From an uncultured Chloroflexota bacterium (GTDB lineage Bacteria > Chloroflexota > Limnocylindria > Limnocylindrales > CSP1-4), in assembly GCA_903930745.1 (NCBI GenBank), contig CAIYZX010000326.1:1-6447 (forward strand): a stretch of DNA of 6,447 bases, given 5' to 3'. The notes under the pieces are model-generated. The model was given only the letters and a program-made list of their open reading frames with translations. It was not told the DNA's origin and made no database searches. A program made the translations under genes and the position numbers. Below, piece by piece: positions 1-5,309 of this stretch; the stretch's first letter is position 1; every line of letters begins with the position of its first letter.

Positions 1-577
1 CGAGCGCGGCGGCACATGCGGCGGCGAGGTCTCCGCGCACCTCCACGGAGGGATCCAGGAGCAGCACCACCGGGGCGGCGCACCGGCGCAGGCCCGCGTT
101 GAGGGCTTCCCCGTGGCCAAGGCGCCGAGCCGTCCGGACGATCTCCGTCGGCGGCGTCTCCGGTGCCGACGACTCGATGTCCGCGATGGCCGCCGCGACG
201 TCCTCGGCGGGGGCGTTGGCGACGATCACCACCTGGGAGACCGATGGCGCGTTGGCGATGACCGCAGCGTGCGACCGCGCGATGGCCGCCGCGTCATCCG
301 TGGCGACCAGGACCACGCTGACGGAGCCAACGGGCGGCTCGCCGAGGCGGCTGGGGACCGAGGCGGCGCCGCCGTAGTGCAGGACCCCGTCAACCTCCAC
401 GTCCGGTGGCACGGCGCGGTGGAGGTCGTACAGCGTGCCCGTGTCCACCACGTTCCAGCCGGCGGCCTCGATCTGGGCCTTCAGGTCATCGGCGGTGGCC
501 CAGTCACGGGCGCGGCGGGCCCGGGCGCGGGCATCGGCGAGGAGGGTGACCTCCCTGGGAGCGGTCTCACGAGGCAT
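1..577 (-). CDS. Family 2 glycosyltransferase-like protein with N-terminal CysS-like domain (3' end off-window)
   Basis: An open frame runs from ATG at 577 to the left edge, giving 192 residues without a stop; the C-terminus lies outside. Residues about 9-60 are helical and arginine-rich, then read DWATADDLKAQIEAAGW and VVDTG. This closely resembles the end of cysteinyl-tRNA synthetase (the KDWATAD...GI.LEDT pattern). From about residue 86 a GT-A glycosyltransferase fold begins: strand VSVVLVA, strand VVIVAN, then GHGEALNAGLR (154-163) and VVLLLDPSVE (170-179), as in family 2 enzymes that transfer sugars from nucleotide-sugars. D175 sits where the DXD metal motif lies, but the sequence is DPS rather than DxD. 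There is no signal peptide or membrane segment in the visible part. It lies 14 bp after the CPBP gene and has no clear Shine-Dalgarno, so translational coupling is likely. The glycosyltransferase fold is fairly secure; acceptor, sugar and role of the N-terminal domain are unknown. Confidence 0.8.
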   Translation of the reverse strand, partial: MPRETAPREVTLLADARARARRARDWATADDLKAQIEAAGWNVVDTGTLYDLHRAVPPDVEVDGVLHYGGAASVPSRLGEPPVGSVSVVLVATDDAAAIARSHAAVIANAPSVSQVVIVANAPAEDVAAAIADIESSAPETPPTEIVRTARRLGHGEALNAGLRRCAAPVVLLLDPSVEVRGDLAAACAAAL

Positions 578-591
578 GGACCGAGGATACG

Positions 592-1365
592 TCAGGCGGG
601 CAGCAGCCCCGCAGCCGCAGCGGCCCCGGAGGTGACCACCGCCAGTGCCAGGATGCACGTGTGGGCGAGGCCGCTCCACAGGACGGAGCCGGTGCGCCAG
701 TCCAGCCAGCCGTACAGGAAGCCGCCCACGAGCGTGCTCAGCGTCTCCAGCTCCGGCTTGCCGAGGTGCATGAAGGCGAACGGCAGCGTGGCGATGACGA
801 GCGCGATGGGGCCAATGGCGCGAAGGAGCGCGAAGAGCAGGAAGCCCCGGAAGAAGAACTCGGCGGGCACCACCTCGAGGGCTGTGGTGACCACGACGTC
901 CAACGGCGCGGCGGCCTGCGGCGCGTAGAAGGCCCCGAAGCCCGGGGAACGGAGCACGAGGATCAGGACGATTGGGGTCATGACGAGGACGCCCGCCAGC
1001 GCAACCGCGATGCCGGCTCGCCAGTCGCCAAGCCGGAGGCCGTAGCGGGAGGGGCGGTCGCGCATGACGAGCACGACCAGGAGGAGCGGTGCCGCGCCCT
1101 CCACGACGAGCCGCCCGATGGACTGGATCCGCTTCCAGTCTGCGACCCCGTTTCCCGCCGGTTCCCCCAGCGCGTCAATGGCGAGCCGGACCACGTCGTC
1201 GATGCGGCCGTGGAAGTCCAGCAGCATCAGGAGTGCGATCGCAATGGTGGCGACCGACGCCCGGAACGGCAGGTCCAGGCCAAGCACGCGGACCGTGGCG
1301 AGGTCGCGCGCATTCGCCGGGTACGGCGGGGCCGCGGCGATCCACGTGGCGAGTCTGCTGCGCAT
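592..1365 (-). CDS. CPBP family intramembrane metalloprotease-like protein (Abi/Rce1 type)
   Basis: This 257-residue polytopic membrane protein has hydrophobic segments near residues 36-51, 86-101, 118-138, 153-168, 170-187 and 210-245. The CPBP (PF02517) signature is present: PAEFFFRGF (E169, R173) for motif 1, FAFMH (F196, H200) for motif 2, and H235 in SGLAH for motif 3. The family includes Rce1 CAAX proteases and bacterial proteins linked to bacteriocin immunity or peptide maturation; no substrate can be inferred here. The canonical EExxxR motif is AExxxR, and the Asn expected four residues after the last His is Leu239, so activity is uncertain. I chose ATG 1365, preceded by GGTAGG nine bases upstream. 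A longer in-frame TTG start at 1431 would add 22 residues with no membrane or family character. The gene is first of a two-gene minus-strand unit with the glycosyltransferase-like gene. Family call is firm; function is open. Confidence 0.88.
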   Translation of the reverse strand: MRSRLATWIAAAPPYPANARDLATVRVLGLDLPFRASVATIAIALLMLLDFHGRIDDVVRLAIDALGEPAGNGVADWKRIQSIGRLVVEGAAPLLLVVLVMRDRPSRYGLRLGDWRAGIAVALAGVLVMTPIVLILVLRSPGFGAFYAPQAAAPLDVVVTTALEVVPAEFFFRGFLLFALLRAIGPIALVIATLPFAFMHLGKPELETLSTLVGGFLYGWLDWRTGSVLWSGLAHTCILALAVVTSGAAAAAGLLPA

Positions 1366-1568
1366 GGCGTGCAGCCTACCGCCCGGGCAGCCCTGGCCGG
1401 TGTCGATCCCGATGCCACGCTGCGCTACCAATGGCCTAGGTCAGTAGAGCCATTCGGCCCCCAACAGCAGACCCGGACCGGGCGCAGCCTGTAAACGCAC
1501 TGGCAGACCCTGCATCTGAGGGCCGGCGGCGACCATCGCCGTACGGAGGGGTCGGAGGTAACCGCACC
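1366..1568. promoter_or_regulatory. Divergent intergenic control region between the CPBP and DoxX genes
   Basis: These 203 bp separate two divergently transcribed genes, so both promoters should lie here. No convincing -35/-10 pair is visible on either strand. Small symmetric elements are present: an 11-base odd palindrome CCCGGACCGGG at 1472-1482, a CCTAGG palindrome at 1435-1440, and a small hairpin (CGGCG/CGCCG, loop ACCAT) at 1527-1541 just upstream of the DoxX ribosome binding site. Any of these could be an operator or leader structure, but such elements are common by chance at this GC content. If the CPBP gene used the TTG at 1431, the region would shrink to 137 bp. Confidence 0.35.
1554..1559 (+). 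promoter_or_regulatory. Ribosome binding site of the DoxX-family gene
   Basis: GGAGGT lies nine bases before the GTG at 1569. It is the strongest Shine-Dalgarno in the window and supports a non-ATG start for this gene. Confidence 0.75.
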
Positions 1569-2150
1569 GTGGAGATCACGGGTCGGATCCACCAGCGCGG
1601 TATCGCGCTGTTCCGGATCCTGGTAGGGATCATCTTTCTCTGGGCCGGCATCGAGAAGCTCGTTGCCCCGGAGCCCTTCAGCGCCGCGGGATTCCTGAAG
1701 TTCGCGACCGCGGGCACGCTGGGCTGGCCCTTCGTGTCGGGGACGCCCGCGGAGGGAACCGTCTTCAACCCCACCCACGACATCTGGGTTGGGCTGGCTG
1801 CCAACGACGGGCTCACCGGCCTCGTCAACCTGCTCGTGGTCTGGGGCGAGATCGGCATCGGCGTCGGCCTTGTCCTGGGCCTCTTCACGCGCTTCTCGGC
1901 CGCCATGGGCACCCTGATGATGCTGCTGTTCTTCTTTGCCGCCTGGGACTTCGCCTACGGCATCGTCAACCAGCACCTGACGTACGCCATCGTCTGCGCA
2001 ACGCTCACGGGTCTCGGTGCGGGTCGCTACTACGGGCTTGACGGTGCGCTCGCGTCCCGGATGCCCGCGGCGGTCCGGCGCTACCTGATGTCCGGTGACG
2101 ACGGCACGGCCGATGGCACCCAGCGGGAGACCCTTCCGGTCACCGCCTGA
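1569..2150 (+). CDS. DoxX family membrane protein
   Basis: A 193-residue integral membrane protein that starts at GTG 1569, supported by a strong ribosome binding site. It shows the DoxX/DoxD layout (PF07681/PF04173): an N-terminal helix at about 11-29 with the characteristic R-x-x-x-G...W-x-G-x-x-K (R16, G20, W25, G27, K30), an extended loop at 35-80, then helices at about 82-104, 110-127 and 136-150, with a hydrophilic tail from about 168. Archaeal DoxD is a subunit of thiosulfate:quinone oxidoreductase, and other DoxX proteins work with oxidoreductases in thiol or redox stress. No DoxA or sulfur-metabolism gene is visible here, so a thiosulfate role would be a guess. The long loop between helices 1 and 2 is probably extracytoplasmic and is more like DoxD than the short DoxX proteins. 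It is transcribed alone and ends at the hairpin at 2191-2227. Confidence 0.88.
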   Translation: MEITGRIHQRGIALFRILVGIIFLWAGIEKLVAPEPFSAAGFLKFATAGTLGWPFVSGTPAEGTVFNPTHDIWVGLAANDGLTGLVNLLVVWGEIGIGVGLVLGLFTRFSAAMGTLMMLLFFFAAWDFAYGIVNQHLTYAIVCATLTGLGAGRYYGLDGALASRMPAAVRRYLMSGDDGTADGTQRETLPVTA

Positions 2151-2190
2151 TCCCGTCTCCAGCGCCGGAACTCGGACCGGCCAACCCCAT

Positions 2191-2227
2191 ACGAGGACCG
2201 GCGGATCGTCCCCCCGCCGGTCCTCGT
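2191..2227. terminator. Bidirectional hairpin terminator between convergent DoxX and acs genes
   Basis: A perfect 14-bp stem (ACGAGGACCGGCGG at 2191-2204 pairs with 2214-2227) encloses a nine-base loop (ATCGTCCCC). It begins 40 bp after the DoxX stop and ends 27 bp before the synthetase stop, where a shared terminator for two converging genes would be. No U-tract follows on either strand, as is common in high-GC genomes, so termination may depend on the stem alone or on Rho. The stem is much longer than any other hairpin I found in the window. Confidence 0.8.
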
Positions 2228-2254
2228 TCCGTGTCCGGGACCGGACAGCCCCTG

Positions 2255-4189
2255 TCAGTCGGCCAGCGTGGAGAGGTCGCCCGGGTCCTCGCCGAGCTCG
2301 ATGGCCTTCAGGTACCGGCGGACGATCTTCCCTGAACGGGTCTTCGGCAGCGACTCGCGCACCTCGATCTCCGAGGGTTGCGCGATGGGCCCCAGGTCCT
2401 GGCGCACATGGTCCTTGAGCGATGCCACGAGCCCCGGGCCCGCCTCCACGCCCTTGCGCAGGACCACGAACGCCTTGATCCGCTCGCCCTTCACGGGGTC
2501 CGGCAGGCCGATGACCGCAGCCTCGCCCACGGACGGGTGGCGGACCAGCGAGCCCTCCACGTCCGCGGTGCCGATGCGGTGGCCAGCCACGTTCATCACG
2601 TCGTCCGCGCGCCCCAGAACGGCGAAGTAGCCGTCGTTGTCCCGGACCGCGATGTCGCCCGCGGTGTACATGCCCGGGAGCTGCTCCCAGTACTTGAGGT
2701 AGCGCGCGTGGTCACCCCAGACCGTGCGCAGCATGTACGGCAGCGGACGCCGCAGGACGAGCAGGCCGCCCTGGCCGGCGGGCAGGGGCTCGCCGTCCTT
2801 GCTCACCACGTCGGCCACCACGCCCGGCATCGGCTTGCCCACCTTGCCCGGCCTGGCCTCGAACGTGGGGAGCGTGCCCAGCACGGGACCCGCGATCTCC
2901 GTCTGCCACCAGTTGTCCACCACCATGCCATCGGACTGGCCCACGAGGTTCCTCTGGGCCCAGCGGTGCGCCTCGGGGTTGAGCGGCTCGCCGGCACAGG
3001 CAACGAGGCGCAGGCGGGAGAGGTCGTAGCGGCCCGGCGCGTCGGGCCCGTGGCTCATCCACATCCGCACCGCGGTGGGAGCGGTGAACATCACGTTGAC
3101 GCCGAAGCGCTCGCAGAGCTCCCATGTGACATCCGCGGATGGATAGTCCGGCACGCCCTCGCGGACCAGCACCGTGGCGCCGATGGAGAGCGGCCCGTAC
3201 ACGATGAAGCTGTGGCCCACGATCCAGCCAATGTCAGACGTGGACCAGTAGATGTCCTGGTCGCCGATCTGGTAGAAGGCCCGGGCCAGGTACGTCACGC
3301 CCACCATGTAGCCGCCGGTGGCGTGGACCACGCCCTTCGGCCTGCCCGTGGTGCCGGAGGTGTAGAGGATGAAGAGCGGGTCCTCGGCGTCCATCGGCTC
3401 CGGCTCGCAGTGGATCTCGCCGGCCTCCTGGATGTCGTAGAAGTCCACCTCGCGCTCTGACTCGAAGCTCACGGGCTCGTCGCCCGGGCGCGAGCCGCGC
3501 CGGTGGACCACCACCCACTCCACCTGCGCGGAGTCCCGGACGGACTCGTCCACCGTGGGCTTGAGCGGGATGCTTTTGCCGCGCCGGAACGTGTAGTCAG
3601 AGCAGACGACGATGCGGGCGCCGGAGTCCTCGATGCGGGAGCGGAGCGCCTGGGTGCCCATGCCGGCGTAGACCACGCTGTGGATGGCGCCGAGGCGGGC
3701 GCAGGCCAGCATGGTGATGATCCCCTCGGGGACCAGCGGCATGTAGACGACGACGCGGTCGCCCTTGCCCACGCCAAGGCGCTTGAGGGCGTTCGCGAAG
3801 CGGTTCACCTCTCGATAGAGGCGCGCGTAGGTGTAGGTGTGCTCCTCGCCGTCCTCGCCGATCCAGATGAGGGCCGCGGTGTTGCGCCGGCCGCCATGCA
3901 CATGACGGTCAAGGCAGTTGGCGCTGGCATTGAGCTTGCCGCCGGTGAACCACTGGTGCTCCGGCGGCTCGATGCGGCTGACCTCGCTGAAGGGGGTCAT
4001 CCACTCGACGCCGGCCGCCTGCTCGCGCCAGAAGCCGTCGGGGTCCCGGAGCGCGCGATCACGCTCCACCTGGTCGTTGCGCAGGACGGCGTTGCGGGCG
4101 AGGTGGAGGGGCGGCGGGATGACGCCCTCGTCGCGCATCAGGGCGCGGATGGCGGCCTGCTGGGATTCCGTGAGCTGGATGTCCGTCAT
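2255..4189 (-). CDS. acs: AMP-forming short-chain acyl-CoA synthetase (acetyl-CoA synthetase family)
   Basis: This 644-residue cytosolic enzyme has the usual Acs length (about 650). It would activate acetate or a similar short acid with ATP and CoA, through an acyl-AMP, to acyl-CoA, AMP and PPi. Order: ACAS_N-type cap (about 53-110, with GGKLNASANCLDRHV at 83-97); ATP-binding loop YTSGTTGRPKG (276-286); acyl-pocket region SDIGWIVGHSF (318-328); WWQTE (427-431); TAGD (509-512); hinge GRADD (526-530) and NVAGHRIGTADVE (533-545); and LPKTRSGKIVRR (614-625). Lys621 in that last motif is the adenylation lysine that Pat-type acetyltransferases acetylate and sirtuins deacetylate in other bacteria; no such genes are seen here. 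The tryptophan pair favours a small acyl group, but the IVGH motif is closer to PrpE WVVGH than to Acs WVTGH, so propionate is a real alternative. The start at ATG 4189 is supported by AGAGGG four bases upstream. It is transcribed alone. Confidence 0.95.
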   Translation of the reverse strand: MTDIQLTESQQAAIRALMRDEGVIPPPLHLARNAVLRNDQVERDRALRDPDGFWREQAAGVEWMTPFSEVSRIEPPEHQWFTGGKLNASANCLDRHVHGGRRNTAALIWIGEDGEEHTYTYARLYREVNRFANALKRLGVGKGDRVVVYMPLVPEGIITMLACARLGAIHSVVYAGMGTQALRSRIEDSGARIVVCSDYTFRRGKSIPLKPTVDESVRDSAQVEWVVVHRRGSRPGDEPVSFESEREVDFYDIQEAGEIHCEPEPMDAEDPLFILYTSGTTGRPKGVVHATGGYMVGVTYLARAFYQIGDQDIYWSTSDIGWIVGHSFIVYGPLSIGATVLVREGVPDYPSADVTWELCERFGVNVMFTAPTAVRMWMSHGPDAPGRYDLSRLRLVACAGEPLNPEAHRWAQRNLVGQSDGMVVDNWWQTEIAGPVLGTLPTFEARPGKVGKPMPGVVADVVSKDGEPLPAGQGGLLVLRRPLPYMLRTVWGDHARYLKYWEQLPGMYTAGDIAVRDNDGYFAVLGRADDVMNVAGHRIGTADVEGSLVRHPSVGEAAVIGLPDPVKGERIKAFVVLRKGVEAGPGLVASLKDHVRQDLGPIAQPSEIEVRESLPKTRSGKIVRRYLKAIELGEDPGDLSTLAD

Positions 4190-4348
4190 CTGGCCCTCTG
4201 GATCGTCTCACTGGGTGCGCCTGCGCCGGGCTGGACACCCGGTGGTGCGCGGATCGTAGCCGCGTGGGCACACGCCCGTGGTCCCGTTGCGGCAAGATGT
4301 GCGCACCCGCGGCGTCCCGGGAACCGCGCATGCAGAGCAGGTAGTCCA
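4190..4348. promoter_or_regulatory. Divergent intergenic region between acs and the flavodoxin gene
   Basis: The 159-bp gap between two divergent starts should contain both promoters. On the minus strand AGAGGG (4194-4199) is the acs ribosome binding site. A weak -10-like TACGAT on the minus strand (4253-4258) would give a leader of roughly 55-60 bases for acs, but no good -35 precedes it. On the plus strand the flavodoxin start has only a poor Shine-Dalgarno (CAGGTAG at 4338-4344). A small GGGC-ACAC-GCCC hairpin lies near 4267-4278. I see no clear operator or riboswitch. Confidence 0.35.
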
Positions 4349-4840
4349 ATGGCCGCCCGAGTCCTCGTGGTCCACGCCTCAAAGCTGGGCTCAACCGCCG
4401 AGATCGCCAAGACGATCGGCGATGTCATCGCTGCCGCCGGTGCGTCCGTGGACGTGCTATCGGTGCGCGAGGTGCGCTCGGTGGATGGATACGACGCCGT
4501 GATCCTGGGCAGCGCGCTCTACGCCGCCCACTGGCAGAGCACGGCCGGCAAGTTCCTTGCCCGCTATCGCGCCGCCCTGGCGACCAAGGCGCTCTGGGTG
4601 TTCTCGTCGGGTCCCCTTGATGCCCGGCTGGCGGCCACGAACCTGCCCATCACCGCGCACGCCCTGGAGCTGCTGGGCGGCCTCCAGTACCGCGATCACC
4701 GGACGTTCGGCGGCAAGCTGGCGGCCGACGCGCCGGTGGATCCGCAGGTGCTCAAGACCCATCCCGTGGGCGACTTCCGGAATTGGGCGGCCGTCCATGA
4801 CTGGGCGGTGGCCATCGCGAAGGCGCTGAGCGAGGGCTGA
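4349..4840 (+). CDS. Flavodoxin-domain protein (HemG-like flavodoxin_5 type)
   Basis: A 163-residue soluble protein beginning at ATG 4349. It has the flavodoxin fold: strand ARVLVVHAS, phosphate-binding loop SKLGST (11-16) followed by AEIAKTIGDVI, strand DAVILGSALYAAHW (49-62) and strand ALWVFSSGPL (81-90), consistent with FMN binding. The ending GDFRNWAAVHDWA (141-153) is typical of the flavodoxin_5/HemG-like group. Menaquinone-dependent protoporphyrinogen oxidase HemG belongs here, but many genomic members are uncharacterised flavodoxins, and no heme-biosynthesis gene is nearby, so I do not assign HemG. At 163 residues it is slightly shorter than E. coli HemG (about 180). The same frame stays open far upstream (to about 3503) opposite acs, but that part has no flavodoxin homology and reads as antisense of acs; the fold begins exactly at this ATG. 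It likely acts as an electron carrier or small flavoenzyme. Confidence 0.88.
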   Translation: MAARVLVVHASKLGSTAEIAKTIGDVIAAAGASVDVLSVREVRSVDGYDAVILGSALYAAHWQSTAGKFLARYRAALATKALWVFSSGPLDARLAATNLPITAHALELLGGLQYRDHRTFGGKLAADAPVDPQVLKTHPVGDFRNWAAVHDWAVAIAKALSEG

Positions 4841-4848
4841 GCCCCCGC
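4830..4848. terminator. Weak hairpin at the flavodoxin stop, possible terminator
   Basis: GCGAGGG at 4830-4836 can pair with CCCCCGC at 4842-4848, with one A-C mismatch and a five-base loop. It overlaps the flavodoxin stop codon in the 28-bp gap between converging genes. It is short, imperfect and has no U-tract, so it may be chance structure. Confidence 0.25.
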
Positions 4849-4868
4849 CTCCCTGCGGCGCCAGTCCC

Positions 4869-5243
4869 CTACCCGCGCGGCTGGGCGAGTGCGAAGAACA
4901 TCGGGCTGAAGTACGGGATCAGCCACACGAGCCAGACCGCGATGCTGAACCGATGGAAGGTGCGGATCATCCGCTCGTCCTTCCTCGCCAGGACCACGGC
5001 CGCCCACAGCGCGTGGATGCCCATCAGGATGATCGCCAGCAGGCCGCTGATTCCGTGGACGTCCGCGGTGAGGCCACCCACGTAGTCGATCATCATGCCG
5101 GTGCCGATCGTGTCACACGTGAGGCCGGCCACGAAGAACGCCAGGTGCCACCACTTGAGGCGGCCCTGGACCCGCTCGCTCCAGACACCGATTGTGTACA
5201 GGACGAGCGCCGAGGTGATGACGATGGTGGCCGAGCCGTTCAC
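4869..5243 (-). CDS. Small four-helix membrane protein, TIGR03987/HsmA family
   Basis: From GTG 5243 this is a 124-residue protein with four membrane helices (about 3-20, 33-51, 64-86 and 97-118). The motifs LVLYTIGVWSER, LKWWH, DTIGTGMM, HGISGLLAI, MGIHALWA, FHRFSI and WLIPY match what I know of the TIGR03987 (HsmA) family, whose function is not established. Basic loops between helices 1-2 (R24, R28, K30) and 3-4 (R87, K88, R91, R94) place those loops in the cytoplasm, with both termini outside. Four histidines (H33, H63, H77, H97) sit in or at the ends of helices. An ATG at 5300 would add 19 residues (a Ser/Ala-rich hydrophilic stretch), but it has no Shine-Dalgarno, whereas the GTG follows AAAAGGGG at four bases and gives the family's usual length. 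The gene follows the Fe-S/FAD gene on the same strand and is probably co-transcribed. Confidence 0.83.
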   Translation of the reverse strand: MNGSATIVITSALVLYTIGVWSERVQGRLKWWHLAFFVAGLTCDTIGTGMMIDYVGGLTADVHGISGLLAIILMGIHALWAAVVLARKDERMIRTFHRFSIAVWLVWLIPYFSPMFFALAQPRG

Positions 5244-5247
5244 GATG

Positions 5248-5255
5248 CCCCTTTT
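5248..5255 (-). promoter_or_regulatory. Ribosome binding site deciding the HsmA-type start
   Basis: On the minus strand AAAAGGGG precedes GTG 5243 by four bases, the same spacing as AGAGGG before acs. The alternative ATG 5300 has only GTCCCATAGCCACAGCCG upstream, with no purine-rich site. This favours the shorter protein. Confidence 0.5.
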
Positions 5256-5309
5256 GCTGGCGGACGCGCTGACCCCAACGGTACCCGTTGGATGCGGCAT
5301 CGGCTGTGG

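Noticed and set aside
1366..1431. TTG start that would lengthen the CPBP protein by 22 residues
   Set aside because: It is a rare start codon with no clear ribosome binding site, and the extension has no family or signal-peptide character; ATG 1365 has GGTAGG at nine bases.
1472..1482. CCCGGACCGGG palindrome as a specific operator
   Set aside because: It is short, GC-only apart from the centre and single-copy; expected by chance at this composition. Mentioned only within the intergenic region.
661..1494. Plus-strand open frame opposite the CPBP gene
   Set aside because: It is very rich in charged residues and Gln, the usual product of reading a GC-rich membrane-protein gene backwards; the minus strand has the CPBP motifs and membrane helices.
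1425..1976. Minus-strand open frames opposite the DoxX gene
   Set aside because: They are hydrophilic and low-complexity, while the plus strand has a strong ribosome binding site and DoxX helices.
2378..3460. 360-residue plus-strand open frame inside acs
   Set aside because: It is fully antisense to a gene with every Acs motif, is low-complexity in composition, and has no recognisable domain.
3503..4348. Long plus-strand open frame running into the flavodoxin gene, which could suggest a 445-residue fusion protein
   Set aside because: The upstream part lies opposite acs, is His/Ala/Gly/Arg-rich and matches no fold; it is open because of the GC-rich codon bias of acs. The flavodoxin fold starts cleanly at 4349.
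4190..4348. Possible riboswitch or small RNA in the acs/flavodoxin gap
   Set aside because: Only short hairpins are present, with no conserved riboswitch core that I recognise and no terminator-antiterminator pair.
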